Part shown: one piece after another, positions 50,483 through 59,389 of the stretch | Layout of the letters: each line of letters starts with the position of its first letter | Numbering within the stretch: the stretch's first letter is position 1 | The notes under the pieces: model-generated | What the model was told of the DNA's origin: nothing | Seen by the model: the letters and a program-made list of their open reading frames with translations, nothing else | Database searches by the model: none | Source: Mycobacterium sp. Marseille-P9652 | Lineage (GTDB): Bacteria > Actinomycetota > Actinomycetes > Mycobacteriales > Mycobacteriaceae | DNA: 64,000 nt | Direction: 5' to 3' | Assembly: GCF_902652685.1 (NCBI RefSeq) | Contig: NZ_CACRUY010000010.1 | Span: 1 to 64,000 of the forward strand | Made by a program: the position numbers and the translations under genes

Positions 50483-51670
50483 GTGCAACTGACCTTTGAC
50501 CCTGACGTGGAGGCGTTTCGCGCGGAATTCGCGGCCTTCCTGGACGCGCACCTGCCTTCCGAGGCCGAGGCGGTCGAGCGCCCGCGGTCGAGCTCGCACG
50601 TTCCCGGTTGGGCCCGCCGTTGGCAGCGGCTGCTGTTCGACAGCGGTTGGCTGGTGCCCGGCAACCCGCCGGAGTTCGGGGGGCGCAACGCGACGCTGCT
50701 GCAGCAATACGTGTACATGGAGGAGTTGGGGCGTCGCCGCATTTATCAAAGCTTCAATCCGCAAGGGGTCGGCATCGTCGCGGCGTCGTTGTTGACCTTC
50801 GGTACGCCGGAGCAGAAACAGCAATGGGTAGTGCCCATTCTGCGGGCGGACATCACCGCGTCGCTGGGCATGAGCGAACCGGGGGCGGGATCGGACCTGG
50901 CGTCGCTCAAGACGCGGGCGGTGCTCTCCTCCGACTCGCAAGGTGACCACTTCGTCGTCAATGGGCAGAAGGTATGGACCTCCGGCGCCCACGACGCCGA
51001 CGTGTTGCTGACCTTCGTGCGCACGGACCCGAATGTCCCGAAGCACAAGGGCATCAGCGCATTGATGATTCCGACCGACACCCCGGGCGTGGTGCGCAGG
51101 CCGTTCGCGTCGATGTGTGACAACGACGAGCTCGACTTCAACGAGGTGTTCTTCACCGACGCGCGGGTGCCGGCCGAGAACCTCGTCGGTCAGCTGAACG
51201 GCGGCTGGCGGGTGGCGACCGGTTCCCTCGGGCACGAGCGCATCATGCTGTGGACGGGTTACGTCGACTTGTTGCACGAGCTGACAATCGATTTCGACCC
51301 GTCCGGGCCGCTGCAGCGCGATCACTTTGCGACCTTGATCATGGACGCGTACGCGCTGCGGCTCCTCGGGTCGGCGGCCCTGGCACGGGCCGCTCGCGGG
51401 GAAGAGGACGTGCCCGCCCAGTCGGTCCTGAAGCTGCTGGGCTCCGAGGCCCTGCAGCGCGCGTCGGAGGATGCGCTGAACGCCGCGGGCGCCGACGGGC
51501 TCGTCGCCCGGGCGGTCACCGCCCCCTTCGCGCCGCTGAACCTCGACAGTCACTACCGCAGCTGGTTCGACCGGTATGCGCGCAGCTTCGCGGCGACCAT
51601 CGCCGGCGGAACGTCGGAGATCCAGCGCAACATCATCGCCGAGCGGGTGCTCGGACTGCCGCGCAACTAG
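50483..51670 (+). CDS. Acyl-CoA dehydrogenase (FadE-like)
   Basis: 395 residues from GTG 50483, with GGGGAG upstream. SLGMSEPGAGSDLASL, NGQKVWTSGAHDAD and the C-terminal GGTSEIQRNIIAERVLGL are clear FadE motifs. It resembles the large subunit of heteromeric pairs; no small subunit is adjacent, though one is encoded at 52019. Transcribed from the promoter overlapped by site B, so direct TetR control is likely. The leader is about 100 bases. Confidence 0.87.
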   Translation: MQLTFDPDVEAFRAEFAAFLDAHLPSEAEAVERPRSSSHVPGWARRWQRLLFDSGWLVPGNPPEFGGRNATLLQQYVYMEELGRRRIYQSFNPQGVGIVAASLLTFGTPEQKQQWVVPILRADITASLGMSEPGAGSDLASLKTRAVLSSDSQGDHFVVNGQKVWTSGAHDADVLLTFVRTDPNVPKHKGISALMIPTDTPGVVRRPFASMCDNDELDFNEVFFTDARVPAENLVGQLNGGWRVATGSLGHERIMLWTGYVDLLHELTIDFDPSGPLQRDHFATLIMDAYALRLLGSAALARAARGEEDVPAQSVLKLLGSEALQRASEDALNAAGADGLVARAVTAPFAPLNLDSHYRSWFDRYARSFAATIAGGTSEIQRNIIAERVLGLPRN

Positions 51671-51930
51671 CGGGCGTCACGCCAGGCGTAGAAACCGACG
51701 GCGACGATGCCCGCCGCGATCGCTACCGCACCCAAGATCATGCCCGCCAACGCAATTCGCGGGTTGCTCGCTTCGCCACGCCGTACCCGCCGCCGGGCGA
51801 TGTCCCCGGTGACCACCGCCGCCACACCGAGTGGCACCCCGAGGAGGAGCCAGCACGTCATGAGGGCGACGAGGGCCAGGATCAGCGAGGCGACGCCGAA
51901 CTGGTTCTGCGGTGCGTCGGGATGACTCAT
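51667..51930 (-). CDS. Small DUF4190-type membrane protein
   Basis: 87 residues from ATG 51930. Two hydrophobic segments: FGVASLILALVALMTCWLLL and IALAGMILGAVAIAAGIVAV, separated by a basic loop with RRRVRRGE. This is the two-helix DUF4190 arrangement common in actinobacteria. Function unknown. It overlaps the dehydrogenase stop by four bases on the opposite strand and does not seem part of the regulon. Confidence 0.75.
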   Translation of the reverse strand: MSHPDAPQNQFGVASLILALVALMTCWLLLGVPLGVAAVVTGDIARRRVRRGEASNPRIALAGMILGAVAIAAGIVAVGFYAWRDAR

Positions 51931-52018
51931 GGCCAACAAATTTAGCGCCCAGCGTCGACCTGTCGTGCGAGCGGGCGGACATTTGCCGCAACCAAGTCGA
52001 CGTTCGGCCTGTCGAAAG

Positions 52019-52828
52019 TTACAGATGGGCCAGCCGAGGCGCAAATCCGTTCGCCAGCAACACCTTCCCCGCTTCGCGGGTCAAATCGCGTGTGCTGCCC
52101 AGCAGTCCGTCCAGGACGAGTGACCGCTTGACGTGGTGATGCAGCCCGTGTTCGGCGGTGAAGCCGATCCCACCCAGCACCTGCTGGCAATGGCGCGCGG
52201 CCGTCAGCGCCGCCTGCCCGGCGGCGGCCTTGGCTAGCAGCGAGGCGAGGCCCTCGCCCGGCTCGTCGGTCGCCACGTGCAACGCGGCCTCGGCGCCCTC
52301 GATCGCCACCAGCGTCTCGGCCAGCCGGTGCCGCACCGCCTGGAAGGAGGCGATGCGGCGACCGAACTGGACCCGGTCGACGGCATGTTGGCGGGCCAGC
52401 AACAGCATCGCCCGGGCGGTGCCCACCAGCCACCAGCCGAGCGCCCGCCGCCCGGCGGCCAGCGCGTCGTCCGACAGCGGATCTCCCTGCCCCACAGTGT
52501 GAATCGGCAGGGCCTCGTCGATGGCAGGGCCGGGCACGTCACCGCGATCCCATATCACCCATGCGCCACCGGTGAACGGCAGCGGCAGCGTGCCCCCGGG
52601 CGCGCGCCCAGCCGCCGCCAGCACGACGTCGTTGAGCACGGGGGCCTGCGCGCCCGTCTCTCCCAGCAGCCGGAACACCAAAGCGATAGCGGGCTCGGGC
52701 ATCTCGTCCAGCATGTCGAACCAGCCCAGATCTTTCAGCGCGGCGTCGAGGCGGGCGCCTGAGGCCGTGGTCATCGTCGTCCGGAGCGGGTCGGCGAGTA
52801 GGTCCAGCGAGTCGACGTCCACGCTCAC
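52019..52828 (-). CDS. Acyl-CoA dehydrogenase, small subunit
   Basis: 269 residues from GTG 52828, overlapping the preceding gene by four bases. It has only the C-terminal half well conserved: RVQFGRRIASFQAVRHRLAE and QVLGGIGFTAEHGLHHHVKR, where the Glu is the catalytic base. Short length and direct coupling to 52825-53913 indicate an alpha2beta2 enzyme like sterol side-chain FadE pairs. It is the last gene of the Rieske operon. Confidence 0.82.
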   Translation of the reverse strand: MSVDVDSLDLLADPLRTTMTTASGARLDAALKDLGWFDMLDEMPEPAIALVFRLLGETGAQAPVLNDVVLAAAGRAPGGTLPLPFTGGAWVIWDRGDVPGPAIDEALPIHTVGQGDPLSDDALAAGRRALGWWLVGTARAMLLLARQHAVDRVQFGRRIASFQAVRHRLAETLVAIEGAEAALHVATDEPGEGLASLLAKAAAGQAALTAARHCQQVLGGIGFTAEHGLHHHVKRSLVLDGLLGSTRDLTREAGKVLLANGFAPRLAHL

Positions 52829-53913
52829 TCCTTGCCGAGGTCGAGCAGCCGGCGGGCGATGATGTTGCGCTGGATCTCCGCGGTGCCGCCGTAGATGGTC
52901 GCCGCGCGCGAGTACAGGTATTCGGGCCGCCATGACGTGTCCTCGAGCTCCAGCGTCCCCGGCAGCAGATCCCGCACGGTGTCGTAGAGCCGCTGCTCGG
53001 CCCCTGCCAGCAGCACCTTGTCCACCGAGGTGTCCGGCCCGAGGCGCGCGCCGTCGCCCAGCCGGTGCTGGGTGTCGCGGGATCGGCAGCGCAGGGTGTG
53101 CAGCGCTAAATACGCCGCCCCCAGCGACGATTCGTCGGGATCAACCGCCTCGCCGATCAGCGCGTCGAACCGCGAGTAGAGGTAGGCGATCCGCTGCCAG
53201 AAGCAGGTCGAACGCTCGTAGGGCAGCAGGTCCATCGCCAGCCGCCAGCCGTCGCCCGGCCGGCCCAGCATCCGGCCGGACGGGATCACCACGTCGTCGT
53301 AGTACACCTCGCAGAATTCGTCGACGCCGTGCATCGTGCGCAGCGGCCGGATGGTGATGCCCGGTGTGTCGAGGTCGACGAAGAATGCCGTGATCCCCTC
53401 ATGCCCCGGCCCGGTACGGGTCAGCAAAATGCAGCGGGTGGAAAATTGGGCGAAGCTGGTCCAGACCTTCTGCCCGTTGACAATCCAGTTGTCCGCGTCG
53501 GGTACGGCGCGGGTGGTCAGCGACGCCAGGTCGCTGCCCGAGCCCGGTTCGGAGAAGCCCTGACACCACTGCTCGCGCCCGCTCAGGAGGCGGGGGACCA
53601 TCTCGGCGGCGAGTTCCGCGGGAGCGTAGTCGATCATGGTGGGGGCGAGCACTTCCAGCATCGAGTAAGGGCCCGGCTCGGCCAGCCGCCGGCCCACCAC
53701 CTCTTCGCCGACGATCGCGCGCAGCACCGCTGGCCCGCCCAGGCCGCCGACCTCCACGGGCCAGCCGTAGCGCATCCAATCGGCGTCGTAGAGGGCGCGG
53801 TGCACGCGGGCCAGTTGCCGCATCTGGCCCCCCAGCGAGTGGTCGGGCCCGGGCGTCAGGTCGTTGTCGTCCAGCCACGCCCGCAGATCGTCGCGAAATT
53901 CCGCGACGTTCAC
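52825..53913 (-). CDS. Acyl-CoA dehydrogenase, large subunit
   Basis: 362 residues from GTG 53913, overlapping the SnoaL-like stop by four bases. WCQGFSEPGSGSDLASL, NGQKVWTSFAQFS, and C-terminal YGGTAEIQRNIIARRLLDL. The catalytic Glu region is absent and is supplied by the 52019 partner. It should oxidise the CoA ester of the Rieske operon substrate. Confidence 0.86.
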   Translation of the reverse strand: MNVAEFRDDLRAWLDDNDLTPGPDHSLGGQMRQLARVHRALYDADWMRYGWPVEVGGLGGPAVLRAIVGEEVVGRRLAEPGPYSMLEVLAPTMIDYAPAELAAEMVPRLLSGREQWCQGFSEPGSGSDLASLTTRAVPDADNWIVNGQKVWTSFAQFSTRCILLTRTGPGHEGITAFFVDLDTPGITIRPLRTMHGVDEFCEVYYDDVVIPSGRMLGRPGDGWRLAMDLLPYERSTCFWQRIAYLYSRFDALIGEAVDPDESSLGAAYLALHTLRCRSRDTQHRLGDGARLGPDTSVDKVLLAGAEQRLYDTVRDLLPGTLELEDTSWRPEYLYSRAATIYGGTAEIQRNIIARRLLDLGKE

Positions 53914-54335
53914 GAGTCGCCGGCGGGCCGCCCGATGGCGTGCGGGCGGCCGGAGTCGTGCACGCCGCTGCGGCGGATGAACGTCATGGCCCGCGTCTTC
54001 AGCCGCCACCCGTCGGCGGTGCGGGAGTAGGTGTCGCGGTAGTAGCCGATCCGCATGTCGTGCGTGGCGTGGTCGATGAAGCACAGCGGCTGCGTCCCGC
54101 TGGCGGAGTCCCCGTCCAGTTCGACCGCCGCGGTCCCGGTGAGGAACAGGCCCTTCGGCGCGGCCGCCACCAACTCCGGAAAACGGTTGAGGCTGTACGT
54201 CTCACCGAAGGCGCTGTAGGTCCCGTCGGGGGTGAAGACGCCGACCAGCCCGTCGATGTCTTCCTGGGTGATGGTCACCGCATAGCGGGCGAGCATCTGC
54301 TGGATCTCGACGAGGTCGTCAGTTCTGGTGGGCAT
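53910..54335 (-). CDS. SnoaL/NTF2-like protein
   Basis: 141 residues from ATG 54335, overlapping the amidohydrolase by 17 bases. DDLVEIQQMLARYAVTITQED, then GVFTPDGTYSAFG and GYYRDTYSRTADGWRLKTR, match the SnoaL-like cone fold often used for cyclases, hydratases or as the small subunit of ring dioxygenases. In a Rieske operon it may be a beta-like accessory or a dehydratase. No catalytic residue can be fixed. Confidence 0.75.
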   Translation of the reverse strand: MPTRTDDLVEIQQMLARYAVTITQEDIDGLVGVFTPDGTYSAFGETYSLNRFPELVAAAPKGLFLTGTAAVELDGDSASGTQPLCFIDHATHDMRIGYYRDTYSRTADGWRLKTRAMTFIRRSGVHDSGRPHAIGRPAGDS

Positions 54336-55539
54336 ACACCTTGCCGCCTTTCATCACAAAGCTGACATTGCGGGTAACTGTGATGTCCTCCAACGGGTTT
54401 CCCGGCACCGCGATGATGTCGGCGAGCTGTCCCTCGGCCAGCCGCCCGCGGTCGGTGCAGTTGATCAGTTCGGCGGCGGTCACCGTCGCGGCCCGCAGGA
54501 CCGCCAGGGGCGGCAGTCCCCAGTCGACGAGCGTCACGAGCTCGTCGGCGTTGCGGCCGTGCGGAATCGCCGGGGCGTCGGTCCCCACGGCGATCTTTAC
54601 GCCAGCCTTGTAAGCGGCGAGGATCGAGGTTCGCGCCTTGGGGAACATCTCGGCGGCCTTCGCCTGCAACTCGGGCGGGGCGTGCGAGACGTCCATCGCG
54701 TCGCCGTCGGCGAGGCGGCGGGTGCTGACGAGGAACGTGCCGTGCTCCACCAGCATCGCGATGGCATCGTCGTCGATCAGGAAGCCGTGCTCGATGCAGT
54801 CGATGCCCGCGGCGACGGCGTGTCGCACCGCCTCGGCGCCGTGCGTGTGCGCGGCGACCCGCAGGCCGCGCCGATGCGCCTCGTCGACGATGGCGCGCAG
54901 CTCTTCATCCGAATAGTGTTGCGCGCCCGGCGGTCCCGTCAACGACATCACGCCGCCCGAGCAGCACACCTTGATGAGCTCCGCCCCGTGCTTGATCTGG
55001 TAGCGCACGGCCTTGCGGATCTCGTCGACACCGTTGGCGATGCCCTCCTCGACCGTGAGGTCGAGCACGTGGGGGGCGAACGCCGCGAACATCGTTGGGT
55101 CCAGGTGCCCCCCGGTGGGCGTGATGGCGTGCCCGGCCGGGACGATCCGCGGGCCGTCGATCCAGCCCGCGTCGATCGCCTTGCCGAGCGCCACGTCGAG
55201 CAGGTAGCCGCCGGTCTTGACGAACAGGCCGAGGTTGCGCACGGTGGTGAATCCCGCGCGCAGGGTGCGGCGCGCGTTGCCGACCGCGCGCAGCATCCGC
55301 GTCGGCGGGTCGTCCTGGACTTGGGACAGGCCCGGCTTTTCCCCGCGCCCGCCCATGAGGAGGTTGACCTCCATGTCCATCAGGCCCGGCAGCAGGATCG
55401 CCTCGCCGAGGTCGAGCACATCACCCTCGACCGCGCCGCCGACGCCCACGATGCGGTCGCCCTCGACGCGCACCACGCCGGGCCGCCGGATCTCCCCGGC
55501 GTCGACGTCGAGCAGTCCGGCGGCCTTGAGCGTCAGCAC
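54319..55539 (-). CDS. Imidazolonepropionase-like amidohydrolase lacking its HxH motif
   Basis: 406 residues from ATG 55539. The barrel motifs are carboxylated-Lys region LIKVCCSGG, His in AAHTHGAEA, His in IEHGFLID and Asp in GTDAPAIPHG. But the first metal motif, normally PGLxDxHxH, reads PGLMDMEVN, so both His are replaced (Glu57, Asn59). A mononuclear or altered metal site is implied. It may hydrolyse a lactone or amide in the pathway. Confidence 0.82.
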   Translation of the reverse strand: MLTLKAAGLLDVDAGEIRRPGVVRVEGDRIVGVGGAVEGDVLDLGEAILLPGLMDMEVNLLMGGRGEKPGLSQVQDDPPTRMLRAVGNARRTLRAGFTTVRNLGLFVKTGGYLLDVALGKAIDAGWIDGPRIVPAGHAITPTGGHLDPTMFAAFAPHVLDLTVEEGIANGVDEIRKAVRYQIKHGAELIKVCCSGGVMSLTGPPGAQHYSDEELRAIVDEAHRRGLRVAAHTHGAEAVRHAVAAGIDCIEHGFLIDDDAIAMLVEHGTFLVSTRRLADGDAMDVSHAPPELQAKAAEMFPKARTSILAAYKAGVKIAVGTDAPAIPHGRNADELVTLVDWGLPPLAVLRAATVTAAELINCTDRGRLAEGQLADIIAVPGNPLEDITVTRNVSFVMKGGKVYAHQN

Positions 55540-55542
55540 CGT

Positions 55543-55866
55543 TCAGATCACCGGTTCCCGGATCAGCTCGACCCAGGCCGCCCCGCTGTCCGGTACGCGC
55601 GGCTGCTTCCACGCCTCGATCGGAAACGACACCATGACCAGCGACTGCATGATGTGCATGAGCGTCCTGGCGTCCTCGGGAAGATCGTCGAGCGGGTACT
55701 GGTCACAGTAGGCGATCACGTCGTTCATGCGGGGGAACGCGGCGTCGTAGAACTGCTGCATCTCGGCCATGGTCGAGGCCAGCCGCTTGGCGTAGCGCTC
55801 CGGTTCGGTCGCGAGGTCCCAATCCAGATAGGGCTCCAGGTCGGCGAATTCAGACGGTAGCGCCAT
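55543..55866 (-). CDS. Conserved hypothetical protein of the Rieske operon
   Basis: 107 residues from ATG 55866, overlapping the Rieske gene by 17 bases. All-helical composition, Trp/Tyr/Asp-rich: LEPYLDWDLATEPERYAKRL, then QQFYDAAFPRMNDVIAYCDQ. No cysteine pair, metal site or membrane segment. I do not recognise the family. Constant coupling to the oxygenase suggests an accessory or assembly role. Confidence 0.6.
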   Translation of the reverse strand: MALPSEFADLEPYLDWDLATEPERYAKRLASTMAEMQQFYDAAFPRMNDVIAYCDQYPLDDLPEDARTLMHIMQSLVMVSFPIEAWKQPRVPDSGAAWVELIREPVI

Positions 55867-57127
55867 TGGTCTGGTATCCCTTCACGTAGTCGCCGGTCGT
55901 CTTGTGCAGATGGCGGATCAAGACTTCCTGGTCGCACAGCAGGAACTCCTTGACGGCCCGTGTGCCGATCATGGTCTGGGTCGCTTCCAGGGTGTTGGCG
56001 TCCTGCAGCGCGTACTCCTTGAACGTCACCGCGGCCAACTCCTGGGCGAGGCGTTCGCGCGCGTTGCGTGGCGGCACGAAATACAGCGAGCACTCGAAGA
56101 TGTGCTTGTCCACGGCCGTCGGCCAGTAGTGGTAGGTCAAGTACCAGCCGGGTTCCCAGATCAGCAACATGAAGTTCGGATAGAACAGCCACGAGTCGAT
56201 GCCCCACTGCGGCACCCTTTTCACGTTGACCCCGGGCGGCAGTTCCAGGTTCTCGATGACCTCCGGCTTGTCCCACGGACCGAACAAGCCGCTGCGCAGC
56301 ACCTGGTCCATCGGCTTGACCATGGACAGGTCGGCGGGCGGAGCCTGACCACCCCATGTCGACTGCAGGCTGTGCGGGCCGGCCACCTCGTAGTGCAGCG
56401 CCTCGTAGCCGTACTTCTGGATCTTGGCCGCTTCCTCCCTGGTGTACTGCCCCTGGTGCAGGATCGGCGCGTGGTAGAACTCGACGAACGCGTCGATGAA
56501 CAGCTTCCAGTTGCTGCCGACCTCGGCCCGGTAGGAGTAGGTCTCCGTCATCGCGCCGAAGGGGTAGCCCTCGATGCCCTTGGCGAGCGGCCCCAGGTAG
56601 TCGGTGAGCGGCGCCGTGGTGTTGTCGAAGTTGATGAAGATGAAGCCTTCCCAGACCTCGCAGCGCACAGGCACGAGCCCGTACTGGCTCTTGTCGAGGT
56701 CGAAGAACTCGTCCTCCTGCTGGACGAAGGTCAGATCACCGTCCAGGCTGTACCGCCACGCGTGGTACTTGCAGGTGAACTGCCGGCAGGTGCCCGAGGT
56801 CTCCTCGTGCGGAAAGTCGTTCCACACCAGCTTGTTTCCGCGGTGGCGGCACACGTTGTGGAATGCCTTGACGGCCCCGTCCTTGGTCTTGACGACGATC
56901 ACCGACATGCCGGGGCCCGCCGAGGGCAGCTCCTTGGTGAAGTAGCTGCCGGTGCGCGGGAGCCGCTCCACGCGGCCGACGTTGAGCCAGGTCCGTTTGA
57001 AGATCGCCTCGCGCTCCGCTTCGAAGAAGGCCGGATCGATCGAGTCGCTGTAATCCACCGGGGCGGTGCCCAATTCGGGATAGTGCTGCGTCCAGCTGCC
57101 CTCGGCCGGTTTGGTGAAGTGGGGCAC
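55850..57127 (-). CDS. Rieske non-heme iron oxygenase, alpha subunit
   Basis: 425 residues from GTG 57127, with GAGAGGTAGC upstream. Rieske centre: Cys-x-His in CRHRGNKLVW and Cys-x2-His in FTCKYHAWRY (about 85-120). Catalytic iron region: FIDAFVEFYHAPILHQ, giving the Asp/His-His facial triad. It would hydroxylate or dealkylate an aromatic or sterol-like ring. It has no beta subunit or reductase beside it; the 2Fe-2S ferredoxin at 15344, under an equal operator, is a candidate donor. Confidence 0.88.
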   Translation of the reverse strand: MPHFTKPAEGSWTQHYPELGTAPVDYSDSIDPAFFEAEREAIFKRTWLNVGRVERLPRTGSYFTKELPSAGPGMSVIVVKTKDGAVKAFHNVCRHRGNKLVWNDFPHEETSGTCRQFTCKYHAWRYSLDGDLTFVQQEDEFFDLDKSQYGLVPVRCEVWEGFIFINFDNTTAPLTDYLGPLAKGIEGYPFGAMTETYSYRAEVGSNWKLFIDAFVEFYHAPILHQGQYTREEAAKIQKYGYEALHYEVAGPHSLQSTWGGQAPPADLSMVKPMDQVLRSGLFGPWDKPEVIENLELPPGVNVKRVPQWGIDSWLFYPNFMLLIWEPGWYLTYHYWPTAVDKHIFECSLYFVPPRNARERLAQELAAVTFKEYALQDANTLEATQTMIGTRAVKEFLLCDQEVLIRHLHKTTGDYVKGYQTNGATV

Positions 57128-57131
57128 GTTG

Positions 57132-57671
57132 CTACCTCTCTGTTCGGTCCTGCTCGACCTCGACGCCGAAAGTGTTGATTGCCATCGCGAGTCCCGCATA
57201 GCCGCCGACGGTGAAGACGAGGTCCATCAGTTGCCGCTCGTCGAGCCGTCCGCTCAACGCGGCCCAGGTTTCGTCGGAGAGGTCGGACCGCTCCTCGAGC
57301 TCGTCGACGGCGGTGATCACCGCACGGTCGAACTCGTCGTCCGCGGCGCCGGTGCGGGTGGCGGCGATATCGGAATCCGACAGCCCCGCCTGCCGCGCCA
57401 GCTTGACGTGATGCGTCCATTCGTAGTCGCACCGGCGCCGATGGGCGACCCGCAGGACGGCCAGCTCGCGGACGCGGGGCGGGAGAGTGGAGCCGTAGAG
57501 CAGGTAGCCGCTGAAACGGAGGTACGCGCGCGCCAGCTTGGGGTGGCGCGCGAGAGTCGACATGAGGTTGCCGGCGTCCTTCGGGTTGCGCCGCTCCGGC
57601 GGCAGCATGCCGGACAGTGAGTGCTCGACAGCCTCGTCCCACTGGTCCGCGGGCAGCGGCTGCAGGCGCAT
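57132..57671 (-). CDS. Carboxymuconolactone decarboxylase/AhpD-family protein
   Basis: 179 residues from ATG 57671; GAGGAG upstream supports this start over longer ones, which run into site C. The core YLLYGSTLPPRVRELAVLRVAHRRRCDYEWTHHVKLAR (quoted only by its ends here: YLLYGS to HVKLAR) is the CMD fold. The usual Cys-x2-Cys of AhpD is reduced to one Cys followed by EWTHH. Roles in this family include decarboxylation and peroxide reduction. First gene of the Rieske operon. Confidence 0.8.
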   Translation of the reverse strand: MRLQPLPADQWDEAVEHSLSGMLPPERRNPKDAGNLMSTLARHPKLARAYLRFSGYLLYGSTLPPRVRELAVLRVAHRRRCDYEWTHHVKLARQAGLSDSDIAATRTGAADDEFDRAVITAVDELEERSDLSDETWAALSGRLDERQLMDLVFTVGGYAGLAMAINTFGVEVEQDRTER

Positions 57672-57714
57672 CCGCAATCTCCTCTCGGCGTCCACGCGGC
57701 TACTCTCGGTTATG

Positions 57715-57729
57715 GAGAATCGTATTCTC
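57715..57729. promoter_or_regulatory. Site C: GAGAATCGTATTCTC, regulon box
   Basis: It differs from sites A and B at one base. It sits 44 bases upstream of the Rieske operon start and about 240 bases upstream of the rightward amidohydrolase at 57971, in a 299-base gap that has no other gene. Confidence 0.75.
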
Positions 57730-57849
57730 ATTTCCAACCAACAGACTTGCACGAATCGAGCGGCCGGTCAATCCCGGCGCCGAATACCTCGGCGCGATTT
57801 GAGTCGATCGCTCTCGTCGAGACCTGCCGAGACGGTCGCTGGATGTTGA

Positions 57850-57866
57850 TTCTCACTTCACGAGAA
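57850..57866. promoter_or_regulatory. TTCTC-N7-GAGAA dyad upstream of amidohydrolase
   Basis: TTCTC (57850-57854) and GAGAA (57862-57866). The arms are the half-sites of the regulon box in inverted order, as with the extra half-site next to site A. It probably adds control to the rightward gene at 57971. Confidence 0.45.
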
Positions 57867-57970
57867 GCTAGTTTTCAAGAAGGGATCTCGGCTGCGCGGC
57901 GTCCGTGTGCCGTGTGGGAACAGAAGGATTCGCACGAAACCAGATGGACTCGATGGAGAGGGTAGTGGCC

Positions 57971-59269
57971 ATGAACAAAGAGGACATGATGCTCATCAGC
58001 GTCGACGACCACACGGTCGAGCCGCCGGACATGTTCAAGAACCACCTCCCCAGCAAGTACCTGGACGACGCGCCCCGGCTGGTGCACAACCCCGACGGCT
58101 CGGACATGTGGAAGTTCCGCGACACCGTCATCCCGAACGTGGCCCTCAACGCCGTGGCCGGGCGGCCCAAGGAGGAGTACGGCATCGAGCCCACGGGTCT
58201 CGACGAGATCCGGCCCGGCTGCTACAACGTCGACGAGCGCGTCAAGGACATGAACGCCGGCGGCATCCTGGCCTCGATCTGCTTCCCGTCCTTCCCGGGC
58301 TTCGCCGCGCGGCTGTTCGCGACGGACGACCCCGAATTCTCGCTGGCGCTTGTGCAGGCCTACAACGACTGGCACATCGAGGAGTGGTGCGGCGCCTACC
58401 CGGCGCGATTCATCCCGATGGCGATACCGGTGATCTGGGACGCCGAGACGTGCGCCGCCGAGGTGCGGCGGGTCTCGAAGAAGGGCGTGCACGCGCTGAC
58501 CTTCACCGAGAACCCCGCCGCGATGGGCTATCCCAGCTTCCACGACGAGTACTGGAACCCCCTGTGGAAAGCATTGGTGGAGACCGACACCGTCATGAAC
58601 ATCCACATCGGTTCCTCGGGTCGGTTGGCCATCACCGCGCCGGATGCGCCGATGGACGTGATGATCACGCTGCAGCCCATGAACATCGTGCAGGCCGCCG
58701 CGGACCTGCTGTGGTCGCGGCCGATCAAGGAGTACCCGGACCTGAAAGTCGCCCTGTCCGAGGGCGGGACCGGCTGGATCCCGTACTTCCTGGAGCGCGC
58801 CGACCGGACCTATGAGATGCATTCCGCGTGGACGCATCAGAACTTCAAGGGCAAGCTGCCCAGCGAGGTCTTCCGCGACCACTTCCTCACGTGTTTCATC
58901 AGCGACAAGGTCGGTGTGGCGTTGCGCAACATGATCGGCATCGACAACATCTGCTGGGAGGCCGACTATCCGCACAGCGACTCGATGTGGCCCGGCGCGC
59001 CGGAGGAGCTGTGGGACGTCTTGAGCGCGAACAACGTTCCCGACGACGAGATCAACAAGATGACGTACGAGAACGCGATGCGCTGGTACTCGTTCGACCC
59101 GTTCACCCACATCTCGCGCGAACAGGCGACGGTCGGCGCGCTGCGCAAGGCCGCCGAGGGGCACGACGTGTCGATCAAGGCGAAGGGCCACGACAAGGAC
59201 TCCAGAGGCGGGTCGTCCTTCGCGGAGTTCGCGGCCAACGCGAAGGCCCTCACCGGCAATAAGGATTAA
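57971..59269 (+). CDS. Amidohydrolase_2-family protein
   Basis: 432 residues from ATG 57971, chosen for GGAGAGGG 8 bases upstream; ATG 57944 and 57953 also exist. LISVDDHTVEPPDMF at the front and CWEADYPHSDSMWP near the end are the mycobacterial COG2159 pattern, with His/Asp metal ligands. INIHIGSSG is a further ligand strand. It may decarboxylate or hydrolyse a ring-cleavage acid. The C-terminal ~60 residues are a Lys/Gly-rich tail. The acyl-CoA dehydrogenase gene at 59390 follows after 120 bases. Confidence 0.83.
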   Translation: MNKEDMMLISVDDHTVEPPDMFKNHLPSKYLDDAPRLVHNPDGSDMWKFRDTVIPNVALNAVAGRPKEEYGIEPTGLDEIRPGCYNVDERVKDMNAGGILASICFPSFPGFAARLFATDDPEFSLALVQAYNDWHIEEWCGAYPARFIPMAIPVIWDAETCAAEVRRVSKKGVHALTFTENPAAMGYPSFHDEYWNPLWKALVETDTVMNIHIGSSGRLAITAPDAPMDVMITLQPMNIVQAAADLLWSRPIKEYPDLKVALSEGGTGWIPYFLERADRTYEMHSAWTHQNFKGKLPSEVFRDHFLTCFISDKVGVALRNMIGIDNICWEADYPHSDSMWPGAPEELWDVLSANNVPDDEINKMTYENAMRWYSFDPFTHISREQATVGALRKAAEGHDVSIKAKGHDKDSRGGSSFAEFAANAKALTGNKD

Positions 59270-59389
59270 CGGCGGGGTTGGCTCGGCCGGGGTGCGCCGC
59301 GTCGACATTGCGATGAGGGTCGCGATTTTCGGCACATTCACGACCACCACGGCAATCTCGCCGTTGGCAATGAAGAGGAGATCCCAGCA

